This document shows positions 31,318 through 40,485 of a stretch of 64,000 nt of DNA, piece after piece. Location: NCBI GenBank assembly GCA_003212795.1, contig QCOV01000001.1, positions 560,893 through 624,892 on the forward strand. Reading direction: 5' to 3'. Below the pieces are notes generated by a model. The model saw only the letters and a program-made list of their open reading frames with translations, was not told the origin of the DNA and made no database searches. Positions within the stretch are counted from its first letter, which is position 1. Every line of letters begins with the position of its first letter. The position numbers and the translations under genes are program-made. This DNA is from OCS116 cluster bacterium AG-435-F03 (GTDB lineage: Bacteria > Pseudomonadota > Alphaproteobacteria > MED-G09).

Positions 31318-31434
31318 CTACTTGTTCTTAGATTTTTTTTTAAAGTAAGCTAAATCTTTTTTTAATTGTTTTTGCCTTTCTTTATCGAGTTTAACATTAT
31401 TTCTTTTTGGTTCATTGCAAACTGATATACCCAT
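31318..31434 (-). CDS. candidate 38-aa basic small protein (MGISVCNEPKRNNVKLDKERQKQLKKDLAYFKKKSKNK)
   Basis: Complete ORF immediately downstream of the FAH-family gene, same strand, very lysine rich. Confidence 0.4.
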   Translation of the reverse strand: MGISVCNEPKRNNVKLDKERQKQLKKDLAYFKKKSKNK

Positions 31435-31435
31435 G

Positions 31436-32308
31436 TTAACCCTCAAATGGTTCGTTAATTATTTTATTTTCAATGTAACCAATTTCTGAGATTGAAACCT
31501 TAACAATATCTCCATTCTTCAAAAATACATCATCAACTACACCCACGCCGCTGGGTGTTCCAGTAAGAATAAGATCTCCTGGCTCAAGTGTAAAGGCAGT
31601 AGAAAGATGCTCAATAATATCATAACAATTAAATATCAAATGCTTAGTATTTGATTTTTGACGAACTTCACCATTTACTTCTGTTATTAAATCAAGATCG
31701 TGAGGATTTTTAATCTCTTCTTTAGTCACTATTGATGGTCCGAACGGACAATGAGTATCAAATGATTTACCTATAGTAAAAGTTGGTACACGCATTTGCC
31801 AATCTCTAACACTAATATCATTTCCGATGGTGTATCCCGCAATAACATCTTCCGCATTATCCTTTTTAACATGTCGACATTTTTTTCCTATAACTATAGT
31901 AAGCTCCCCCTCATAATCTAATTTGTCTGAAACAAAAGGTTTTTGGATGTCATCATAAGGACCATTAGCTGATAATGATTGTTTATTAAAAATCATAGGA
32001 ACCTCTGGCGTTGCCATATCTCTTCCAGAAGCTCTTATTTCTTCTAGATGATCTGCATAATTTAAACCTATTGCAATAATCTTTGGCGGTCGATTAATAG
32101 GCTTTACTATTCTAATATTGTTTAATTTTATAGAGATATCAGATTCCTTATAGAGCTTTTTTGCTTTATTCAATGTTTTCGTTCCACCCTCTAAAAAATT
32201 AAGCATATTCTTCGGAATCTCTTTATCTTGAGAAAAAGGTACAACTCCACCATCCCTGAGAGCTCCTATTTGTACTTCTTCATCTGTTTTATAGGAAATA
32301 AGTTTCAT
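31436..32308 (-). CDS. fumarylacetoacetate hydrolase family protein
   Basis: IAIGLNYADHLEE, LDYEGELTIVIGKKCRHV, GYTIGNDISVRDWQ, GDLILTGTPSGVG. Confidence 0.92.
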   Translation of the reverse strand: MKLISYKTDEEVQIGALRDGGVVPFSQDKEIPKNMLNFLEGGTKTLNKAKKLYKESDISIKLNNIRIVKPINRPPKIIAIGLNYADHLEEIRASGRDMATPEVPMIFNKQSLSANGPYDDIQKPFVSDKLDYEGELTIVIGKKCRHVKKDNAEDVIAGYTIGNDISVRDWQMRVPTFTIGKSFDTHCPFGPSIVTKEEIKNPHDLDLITEVNGEVRQKSNTKHLIFNCYDIIEHLSTAFTLEPGDLILTGTPSGVGVVDDVFLKNGDIVKVSISEIGYIENKIINEPFEG

Positions 32309-32310
32309 AA

Positions 32311-33057
32311 TTATATTAACTCGATTTTAGTGCCACAAATTTCAATTTCATTTTCTTTATATTTTTGAAATATTTTATCTTTAAGTTCGGAATTATTAAT
32401 TTTTAAAGTTAGTTGTGACAGGTAATCTATCCTCTTAATATCATCATACATAAAGAAAATTTTGAAATCAGCTCCTTCAATAATGTATATGTCTCCAGAT
32501 TCATTTACAGAAAGATCAAGAAAAGATCCCCATTGATTTGCTAATTTACTTGGGTTTTTACAACTCATAGATATAGACGAAATTGAACATTGATTGTTTG
32601 TTTTCAATTGCCAATCATCGCCAGCCCATTGCCAATATGAATTTTTATCTTGCCAATCTTTTTTGTTCATTGAATCAACAGAAATAATTAATCCGCCAAT
32701 ATCTTTAGGGTGATAATGAGTAGCCTTAACTCCATTTTCTAAATCAGTTTTCCAAATACTTCTAATATTAAATTTATCTGCTTTCTGCCTATAAAGATCT
32801 GCATTTTCGCACTCAAATATCAACATGTATCCCGCGTCACCATTCATTTTAGACATAAATCTTTCAGCGGTTGTATCTTGTTTAAATGGAGAAACGACCT
32901 CAATAAAATTTCCATCAATCTCCAATAAACCATTTTCTAATCCAAAATGACTAACGCCTTCATCTCTAAAGCAAACTTCAGAACCAATAATAAAAGAAAA
33001 GTTTTTTAACGCATCTTCAAGGTCTTTTGCAACAAAACAAATTTGGCGTAATCTCAA
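32311..33057 (-). CDS. VOC/glyoxalase-like domain protein
   Basis: N-term RLRQICFVAKDLEDALKNFSFIIG and GLENGLLEIDGNFIEVVSP. Confidence 0.75.
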   Translation of the reverse strand: MRLRQICFVAKDLEDALKNFSFIIGSEVCFRDEGVSHFGLENGLLEIDGNFIEVVSPFKQDTTAERFMSKMNGDAGYMLIFECENADLYRQKADKFNIRSIWKTDLENGVKATHYHPKDIGGLIISVDSMNKKDWQDKNSYWQWAGDDWQLKTNNQCSISSISMSCKNPSKLANQWGSFLDLSVNESGDIYIIEGADFKIFFMYDDIKRIDYLSQLTLKINNSELKDKIFQKYKENEIEICGTKIELI

Positions 33058-33063
33058 TTTATT

Positions 33064-34344
33064 CTACCTTTTTGGATTTGGAGTAAACTCTATATGAAGT
33101 TCTTTAAGAGATCTCAATAGATAATGAGGATGATACTTAAAATTATTTTTTCCTTCGGCAAACCACATATCTTCAAAAGAATCTAATGCTGCTTTAAAGC
33201 CCCAATATAACTCTCTTCTTGCTAGAGGCGCTCCTAAGCAATGATGAATGCCTGAACCAAAAGCCATATGAGAGCCAGCTTTCTTTCTTTCTAAATTAAT
33301 TTCTTCTGGTTTCTCAAAGTAATTTTCATCTCTATTTGCAGCAGCATATCTAACATTAATTATTGATCCAGCTGGAATTTTTACTCCATTTAATTCTACA
33401 TCTTTATGAGTATTTCTCATCAAACTTTGAACAGGTGATTCAAGCCTTAATACCTCTTCAACAAAAACTTTCAAATATTTATCTGAATTCTCTTTGAGCA
33501 TACCCCATACATCTTTTTTCTCGATTAGCAATTTTATACCAGCAGACAAAGCATTTGTTGTGGTTTCACTTCCGCCAACAAAGGTATCCGCCATCATTTC
33601 TGCGTGTAATTCATTATCATTAAGAGTTCTACCCCATTCCTCAATTTCAGTATTAACCAACTCACTAAGTAATGTGTCATTAGGGCATTCTCTTAATTTT
33701 TCAAAAATAGGTTGAAAATAATGTTGCCCTTCTATTTCTCGCTCGATAGTTTCTAGCTCTTCTTCCTGCGACAACATCATTCCAATTCTATGAAAAAAAG
33801 CATCAGTAGATTTTTTAATTTTCCACAAATCATCTTCATTTTCTATCCCCATTTGAATGCCTATTATTTTTAAAGGAAGAGGAATAGAAAATTGTTTAAC
33901 CCAATCACAGTAGCCATCATCTAAAAATGCATCAATAAGCTCATAGGATAAGCTTTCAACATTTGGCTCTAGTTCTTTAATTTTACCCGGTCTGAATGCT
34001 TGGTCAAAAATTGATCTCATTTCTTTGTGATTTGGATCATCCCTACCAGCAAGAGTAGGTGCTGGAACCCAGCCTTTTTCTTTGAATAATTGAGTGCCTT
34101 TATTTACATGTTCCGTATTAATATTGCCTTCGGCTTTTTGCCCTGCAGCTCCATACGAGCTTTTAAAATTCTCAGTATCTTTAAGAACATTTCTAACATC
34201 TTCATAACGAGTAACAATAAAGAAACCTGTTTTTGGATCTTGATAAACAGGAGCATTATCTCTTAATTTTTTATAAGCATCATAAGGGCATTGCTGTATT
34301 TCAACATCTGTTAAATCTACCTCTTCATGGTTAATATCAGTCAT
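33064..34344 (-). CDS. cytochrome P450
   Basis: Heme-binding FGSGIHHCLGAPLARRE, I-helix GGSETTTN, ExxR in VEEVLRLESPV. Confidence 0.95.
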   Translation of the reverse strand: MTDINHEEVDLTDVEIQQCPYDAYKKLRDNAPVYQDPKTGFFIVTRYEDVRNVLKDTENFKSSYGAAGQKAEGNINTEHVNKGTQLFKEKGWVPAPTLAGRDDPNHKEMRSIFDQAFRPGKIKELEPNVESLSYELIDAFLDDGYCDWVKQFSIPLPLKIIGIQMGIENEDDLWKIKKSTDAFFHRIGMMLSQEEELETIEREIEGQHYFQPIFEKLRECPNDTLLSELVNTEIEEWGRTLNDNELHAEMMADTFVGGSETTTNALSAGIKLLIEKKDVWGMLKENSDKYLKVFVEEVLRLESPVQSLMRNTHKDVELNGVKIPAGSIINVRYAAANRDENYFEKPEEINLERKKAGSHMAFGSGIHHCLGAPLARRELYWGFKAALDSFEDMWFAEGKNNFKYHPHYLLRSLKELHIEFTPNPKR

Positions 34345-35358
34345 TTACATCCTCACCATAAGCTTTCCTTTATGACCTCCATTAAATAGCATTTGAATAG
34401 ATTTAGAAAAGGTTTCAATGCCTTCTTCATAATGAGTTGGAACAATAATATCACCATTATTATATAATTTAGTTAATTCATTTATGGCTTCTGGAAATTT
34501 TTCTGAAAAATGCATAACTGTAAAACCTTCCATTCTTGAATATCTTTCTGCAAGTTTAAGGTATGCGCTAGGGCCTAATATATTATCAAAATTATTATAC
34601 TGTGAAATTGCTCCACATATAGCAATTCTAGCTCCTGTGTTTAGATTATTAAGAACATCATTTAAAATTTCTCCGCCTACATTATCGAAAAATACATCAA
34701 TTTTATCTTTAGCTATACTTTCTAATTCTTCTCTAACATTCTGATTTTTATAATCAATGGCATAATCAACCTTTATTTCATTAAGTAGAAAGTTACTTTT
34801 TTCTTCACCTCCAGCTATTCCTATAACTTTTGCACCTTTAGTTTTTGCTAATTGACAAACAATGATACCTACACCACCTGCAGCTCCTGAGACAACAACT
34901 AATTCGTCCTTTTTAACTTTTCCAACATCAATTAATCCAAAATAAGCGGTTAATCCGGTTGTCAAACCAAGTAAGCCAATATTTAACTCGGGATCTGCAC
35001 TATTACTCTCAACCTTTTGATAGGCTGCAGAGTGCATGGTAATATGCGTTTGAGCCCCCATAGGACCGCTTACAAAATCACCTTCCTTGAATTTATCAGA
35101 TTTACTAATTAAAACTTCACCGATTCCTAAAGCACCTATTCCTTGATTTAGCTGCGATGTATCATGATAGCTACCCTCATCAAATGTTGTTCTAATCCAT
35201 GCATCAATAGCTATTGTATCAACTCTAATAAGAAGCTCATCATCATTAGGCTCGATACATTCTTCATCAATTATTTTAAACAAATCATCTGTAATTTCAT
35301 TTTCGGGTCTTTTTAATAAAATAGCTTTCTTATTTTTTGGTAAATTAGTTAATGTCAT
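34345..35358 (-). CDS. MDR-family NADP-dependent oxidoreductase (CurA/leukotriene dehydrogenase-like)
   Basis: VVSGAAGGVGIIVCQLAKTKGAKVIGIAGG, DVFFDNVGGEIL; start likely MTLTNLPKNKK (ATG at 35358) rather than the ORF track start. Confidence 0.9.
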   Translation of the reverse strand: MTLTNLPKNKKAILLKRPENEITDDLFKIIDEECIEPNDDELLIRVDTIAIDAWIRTTFDEGSYHDTSQLNQGIGALGIGEVLISKSDKFKEGDFVSGPMGAQTHITMHSAAYQKVESNSADPELNIGLLGLTTGLTAYFGLIDVGKVKKDELVVVSGAAGGVGIIVCQLAKTKGAKVIGIAGGEEKSNFLLNEIKVDYAIDYKNQNVREELESIAKDKIDVFFDNVGGEILNDVLNNLNTGARIAICGAISQYNNFDNILGPSAYLKLAERYSRMEGFTVMHFSEKFPEAINELTKLYNNGDIIVPTHYEEGIETFSKSIQMLFNGGHKGKLMVRM

Positions 35359-35372
35359 TTTAATCCTTTGTA

Positions 35373-36224
35373 TTAGATACCGCCATCGAGGACACAATTT
35401 TTCTTTTCTAATATATGTTTCATATCTCTAAATGCACTTGGTGTTTTATGTAAAGGTATTGAAGGATATAAATGATGGATTATGTGATACTCCATACCTT
35501 GTGTAAGTATAGTTCCAGTATAGGCTTTCCACCCTCGAGTATCGTTATATCTACCCTTATTTTCCATTGGTTTATGAGGTAAAAATGATAGAGTAATTTG
35601 TAAATATGCAGTACCTATTAATCTTGGTAACCACCAAATTGATAATGCTATTAATCCATAACCAGATAATGCTAAAAATGCTAATAAAGCCCAATGAAAC
35701 CAGAAAAATACAAAATGCTCTTGCAATGCCTTACTGCTTATATTTTTTTTGAAGAAATCTGATTGAAGGCCATAACCAGCATTAGGCTGTCTTTGTAAAA
35801 CACCACAAACCCACAATGAATGTATAAAGTTTTTTGATTTTGTTCCTATATCAGGATCTTTATTTGGATCATTTGTATGCTTATGATGAAGCATATGTGT
35901 TTCCTTTAGAAGCTTATATCCAGTTAAAAGAGGTATAACTGAAATATAACCTACCAGTTCATTAATCCAAAAATAAGGAGAATTCCTTTTAATGATATTA
36001 CCATGCTGCGCTTCATGCGATGGAAGATATGCCAAACAACAATTTATTGTAGCGATAATAAATATAATCCATAAAGGTAGAATATTCATAAAAGCTATTG
36101 GCCACAAAGATATCCAAATAAGAAAATTACTAATGCCCCATACCACATAAATCCATGTATCGTTAAAAAGATACTTTCTAGCTATCTCCTGTTCTTCACG
36201 TAACAAAGACTCAGTCATATCCAA
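35373..36224 (-). CDS. membrane di-iron fatty acid desaturase / carotenoid hydroxylase superfamily
   Basis: Histidine boxes SHEAQHGN, HMLHHKHTNDPNKDP, EYHIIHHLYPSIP. Confidence 0.85.
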   Translation of the reverse strand: MDMTESLLREEQEIARKYLFNDTWIYVVWGISNFLIWISLWPIAFMNILPLWIIFIIATINCCLAYLPSHEAQHGNIIKRNSPYFWINELVGYISVIPLLTGYKLLKETHMLHHKHTNDPNKDPDIGTKSKNFIHSLWVCGVLQRQPNAGYGLQSDFFKKNISSKALQEHFVFFWFHWALLAFLALSGYGLIALSIWWLPRLIGTAYLQITLSFLPHKPMENKGRYNDTRGWKAYTGTILTQGMEYHIIHHLYPSIPLHKTPSAFRDMKHILEKKNCVLDGGI

Positions 36225-36403
36225 CTTCCTCTAATAGTAGCAATAAGCCCCCAAGAAAAACCTAGAAGCAGAGCAAAGTAAATATTCGATATAATTGGAA
36301 ACGAAAAATTATATAAATTCATAATTTCAACAAGTACTGGCGCTAAAATAAACAATCCAAAAAATAATGGGCCACATTTATTTAGAAAAGAAATAAACTT
36401 CAT
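36215..36403 (-). CDS. small membrane protein
   Basis: 62 aa hydrophobic ORF overlapping the desaturase start. Confidence 0.5.
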   Translation of the reverse strand: MKFISFLNKCGPLFFGLFILAPVLVEIMNLYNFSFPIISNIYFALLLGFSWGLIATIRGSWI

Positions 36404-36520
36404 TGCTTATTATACCTTTTTTTGCATTCTTCGGTCAAATCAACGAAATGTTAAATAATAATTTTAAATAAATATAATATGGAAAAAATACAAATCATCT
36501 GCTAAAAAACATCCAACTGT

Positions 36521-36596
36521 TCCCCGGTAGCTCAGTTGGTAGAGCAAATGACTGTTAATCATTGGGTCGCTGGTTCGAGTCCGGCCCGGGGAGCCA
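36521..36596 (+). tRNA. tRNA-Asn(GTT)
   Basis: TCCCCGGTAGCTCAGTTGGTAGAGC...AATGA-CTGTTAA-TCATT...GGTTCGAGTCC...CCGGGGAGCCA. Confidence 0.95.
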
Positions 36597-36670
36597 CTTC
36601 TTCAAAAAAATTGAAAAATATCTTATAAGATGGTATTTAATGAAAATAAGAACAATAATAAGTTATTGAA

Positions 36671-37198
36671 ATGAAAAGATTAAAGTATCAAGAACAAGAT
36701 TGCGAGTTAACACTTAAACAAGGTTTAGACGAATATCTAGATCATATTGGTCCAGAAGCAAAACTTACTGGCGATGAAAATAACGGCCTAGATGAGGGAT
36801 ATCGTCAATTTCTTCTTGCGCATGATTGTCAGCATGTTATTTTTGGGATAGCGCTTTCCCTAGAAGAAGAGAGTGTTTTGGATACATATGCTATTCAGGG
36901 TACAAGTGGTATTCCTTGGAAAAAAACATTTAAGTATGCTTTTTCGGGCGGCGAACTAACTCAACTATATAAAAAATTATATAAAGAGTATGGTTTAATG
37001 AGGATCTTTTCATTAGTCTTTAGAGCTAGAAAACAAAAGATAATGGCCTGGAAAAGAGTCAAACTCATGAAAAAGAAGTGGCCTTGGCTTATCCCTGAAA
37101 ATTATTTCTCTCGAACAATTAAAGATTTAAGAGATGAATACAATATTAAAGTTTTATCTGAAGAAGAACTTTACTTTGAAGACCCAACATATATGTAA
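36671..37198 (+). CDS. Coq4-like ubiquinone biosynthesis family protein
   Basis: EGYRQFLLAHDCQHVIFGI metal-site-like HDxxH motif typical of Coq4. Confidence 0.6.
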   Translation: MKRLKYQEQDCELTLKQGLDEYLDHIGPEAKLTGDENNGLDEGYRQFLLAHDCQHVIFGIALSLEEESVLDTYAIQGTSGIPWKKTFKYAFSGGELTQLYKKLYKEYGLMRIFSLVFRARKQKIMAWKRVKLMKKKWPWLIPENYFSRTIKDLRDEYNIKVLSEEELYFEDPTYM

Positions 37199-37214
37199 TT
37201 TTATAGTATAATTT

Positions 37215-39158
37215 TTATTCTTCTAAATAACTTAATCCATGACCGTATCTAAAAATTGGATTTCTTGTGTCATCAGGAACATCCGAAAGTTGATCATTCA
37301 CTTCTTTCATAGATGAGGGGATATCAAAAGGAAGTTTTCCTGTTGGATTAAAATTACCAAAAATTACTTCTAATACAACTTCATCAAAAACACCAAAAAC
37401 ACCTATCAATCCATGGCTTAGTTTTTCAATTTCAGTAAGAATTGCTGGTCTGTTTAGGTCAACAACAATGATTAGTTTGCTCAATGAAGAATATTTTTTT
37501 AATTTAGATAAAATTTTCTCATCGTAATTCAAATCATTATTTGGAAATATAGTACTTAAAAAATTATCAATCGGCCTATCAATACCGGATGGCTGATTTC
37601 CATTAAAAACAGTTCGTAACTGAACAATGATATAATCAGAATCTTTAGGATCATTAGTAATTTCACAATATTTCTTTATTTCTTTCTTATCTAAACCATC
37701 AACAAAAATTTTAATATTTTTTTTAAGTGGTAAAATTTCTTTATTATTATCAATTTGATTTTTTAGTAACACTATTGATTTTTTTTGAGCGGTTAAACCT
37801 TTTTTTATAAAGGTCTCTGTTCCAACTCTTTTAGCAACTAAATTCTCATCAACGAAAGGATTGTCAAATAAACCTAACTCAAACTTGTTTATTAATATTT
37901 TTTTTACTGAATAATTAATCCTATCTTCAGATATTTCATTCTTTTTCACTAAATCAACAAGAAACTCAGGCGAGCTTTCGCCTCCATATTGATCTACACC
38001 TGCATCAATAGATTTCTTATATCTTTCTCTTAAGGTTAAGTCACCAACGCCCCAATGTCGTCCAGTTATTATGCCCCAATCAGTGCATATAACCCCATCA
38101 TATCCAAGTTTATCCCTTAATAAATGGGTTAAGATATCTTTATTATAAGCCATTGCAACATTTTCGGAAGTTTGATCAACTGGAATACCATAATATGGCA
38201 TAATGACCTTTAAATTATTATTAATAGCTCTCTTAAAAGGCTTTAAATGATATTCAAAATTATTTCCTGGATAGACTTGATTTTGTCCTGAGTATAGATG
38301 TGGGTCAAATCCTTCTTCCTGAGGACCTCCTCCAGGAAAATGTTTAACCATTGTTAAAACACTATTACTGTTAATCTTTTTGCCCTGAAAACCATCCATA
38401 TAAGCGATAGTAAAGTCTGAAGAAAGATCAGCATTTGAACCAAAAGTACCAAAATTTCTTGACCATCTTGGCTCAGTGGCAAGATCAGACATAGGATGCA
38501 AAGCTGTTCTTAAGCCGACAGATAGATACTCTTCTCTAGCTATTTCTGCAAATTCTTTAATTATTTCAGGTTGTCTAGTTGCAGCAAAACCTAATTGCGA
38601 TGGCCATTTTGAAAAGCCTTTTAATGAAAAAGCTGCCACACCTCCTCCTCGTGGCACCTCATGAATTGGATCAGAACTTATTGTTAAAGGAATACCTAAC
38701 CTAGATCTTTCGGCAATTTTCTGAAGTTGATTTATTTTTTTTGCTAATTGCGAAGGATTAGGTGAGCCGTATAAATTGTAATGTGTAATATTTTTGTTCA
38801 AAATTAATGATTCTGTTGTATCTCCTCTTCCGCTTGCTAGATTCATAATTTCAGAAATTGTACCACCATTAATAGAAATTGGAGGATGAAACATTTGTCC
38901 AGCCTTTTCTTCAATTGTCATTTTTTTTAATAAATCACTAGCTCTTTGTTCGGGGGTAAAATCAATGTTCTCATAAATTTCAATTTTGCCATTTTTATAG
39001 AGATCTCTATATACTTTATTATTCTTAATTATAGTTTTAGGTTTTTTATAAATTGAAAAATAAATTTTCAATTTAATATAAAATAATTTTGGAATATTTA
39101 GCGCTATCTTAAAAAGAATTTTTATTATGTCTAAAAAATTATTTCTAAATAATTTCAT
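37215..39158 (-). CDS. glycoside hydrolase family 3 (beta-glucosidase-like)
   Basis: ILTMVKHFPGGGPQEEGFDPH (KH..G motif), GYDGVICTDWG (catalytic Asp region), C-terminal GLSYLEE. Confidence 0.9.
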   Translation of the reverse strand: MKLFRNNFLDIIKILFKIALNIPKLFYIKLKIYFSIYKKPKTIIKNNKVYRDLYKNGKIEIYENIDFTPEQRASDLLKKMTIEEKAGQMFHPPISINGGTISEIMNLASGRGDTTESLILNKNITHYNLYGSPNPSQLAKKINQLQKIAERSRLGIPLTISSDPIHEVPRGGGVAAFSLKGFSKWPSQLGFAATRQPEIIKEFAEIAREEYLSVGLRTALHPMSDLATEPRWSRNFGTFGSNADLSSDFTIAYMDGFQGKKINSNSVLTMVKHFPGGGPQEEGFDPHLYSGQNQVYPGNNFEYHLKPFKRAINNNLKVIMPYYGIPVDQTSENVAMAYNKDILTHLLRDKLGYDGVICTDWGIITGRHWGVGDLTLRERYKKSIDAGVDQYGGESSPEFLVDLVKKNEISEDRINYSVKKILINKFELGLFDNPFVDENLVAKRVGTETFIKKGLTAQKKSIVLLKNQIDNNKEILPLKKNIKIFVDGLDKKEIKKYCEITNDPKDSDYIIVQLRTVFNGNQPSGIDRPIDNFLSTIFPNNDLNYDEKILSKLKKYSSLSKLIIVVDLNRPAILTEIEKLSHGLIGVFGVFDEVVLEVIFGNFNPTGKLPFDIPSSMKEVNDQLSDVPDDTRNPIFRYGHGLSYLEE

Positions 39159-40074
39159 TTTTACAAACCTCTAAAGCTCCCATATAGCCTAAATCTTTCT
39201 CGTTTATTAAGAAAACAGGAATATTTGATAAATATTTATCCATCTTTTTACTTTCTTCAAAAATATTCCTAAATTCTGAAAAATCATTATCCTTTAATAA
39301 ACTTTTACTTAAAGATCCAGCTAGGTAAACACCTCCACTTGAACCAGTTATTAAAGCTGTATATTTTGCAAAAATGGCAAAAATCTTTATCAAAAGAATT
39401 TTAGTTTCATCACAAAAAGCGTCATCTGTTATATTATTTAGAATATCTTCATTACTGTATTTATGATCATAGTCTTGAGAGAGAAAACCATAGATATATG
39501 AAATACCTTTACCTGATAACAAATCCTCAAAAGTAGCCATTCTTTTATTTTCTTTCTTAAAATCTTCTAATAAGTGTTGTATTTCATCACCCATGTTAGG
39601 AATATTAAGGTGCCCTGCTTCAGTAGCTATAGACTCCCCATTAATTAAAATTGATAACCCTAAGCCAGTTCCAGGAATAATTAATATCTTTGGTCCTTGT
39701 GGAAAATTTTTATTGCTTCCAATAAATTTTAATTTATTTTTAGGGTAATTATTAAGAGCATAACATTGCAATTGTACATCATTAAATAATCTTAAGCCTC
39801 TAGGAAAAAAACTTTTTTCCATTTCTTTTACATTAAAAGAAAAGTCTATATTAACAAAATTAATTTCATTACCAATAATTGGGGCAGCAACACCTAAAAC
39901 ACCTGAGAGATTTTCTTTAGAAATATTAAACTCATTTAAATAATGATTAAGAAGATCACCAAGGGTTTTAAAGTTACTAATTTTATATGAAGATTTATAA
40001 ACTAAATCTTTGAAATCATTTACGATTGCTAACCTTGCGTTTGTTGCACCTAGATCTGCTATTAAAGTATTAAT
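39145..40074 (-). CDS. glk: glucokinase, extended relative to the ORF track with a probable ATT start
   Basis: Translation upstream of the listed ORF continues without stops as (M)NTLIADLGATNARLAIVNDFKDLVYKSSYKISNF...LSGVLGVAAPIIGNEINFVNIDFSFNVKE-MEKSFF...; in-frame stop TAA precedes; GAGG 5 nt before ATT at 40074-40072; GTGLGLSILI and GSSGGVYLAG downstream. Confidence 0.85.
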   Translation of the reverse strand: MNTLIADLGATNARLAIVNDFKDLVYKSSYKISNFKTLGDLLNHYLNEFNISKENLSGVLGVAAPIIGNEINFVNIDFSFNVKEMEKSFFPRGLRLFNDVQLQCYALNNYPKNKLKFIGSNKNFPQGPKILIIPGTGLGLSILINGESIATEAGHLNIPNMGDEIQHLLEDFKKENKRMATFEDLLSGKGISYIYGFLSQDYDHKYSNEDILNNITDDAFCDETKILLIKIFAIFAKYTALITGSSGGVYLAGSLSKSLLKDNDFSEFRNIFEESKKMDKYLSNIPVFLINEKDLGYMGALEVCKNEII

Positions 40075-40207
40075 TTTTTCCTCAAATTGTTAGAAAATAT
40101 AATTATTTAATATTTATTATATACGAAATTGAGAGATGATATAAATAACTTATTCTTAGATTTTTTATAAGGAATCGGTATAATGGAAGAGTAATTTGGT
40201 ATTTGTT

Positions 40208-40462
40208 ATGAGAAAAATTCTATCATATTTCTTTATTATTAATTTAGTTTTATTTGGTTTAATCGCTTGCGAAACAAGTGATAATTCTACAGGATTTTAT
40301 ACAGGTGATTCACTTGCTACAAAAAAGACTAATCAGGTTGAAGAAATTTCAGTTGAACAAGAAAAAGAACAAATTACTGAAAAAGAAACATTAGCTGAAA
40401 CTAATCCTATAATAATTGAAGAATCTTCTGAAATAACCGAAGAAGAATTAGATTATAAATAA
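40208..40462 (+). CDS. small putative lipoprotein with acidic Glu-rich tail
   Basis: Lipobox LFGLIACE; 84 aa. Confidence 0.5.
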   Translation: MRKILSYFFIINLVLFGLIACETSDNSTGFYTGDSLATKKTNQVEEISVEQEKEQITEKETLAETNPIIIEESSEITEEELDYK

Positions 40463-40485
40463 TAAAATTAATTTGTGAGGTTATT

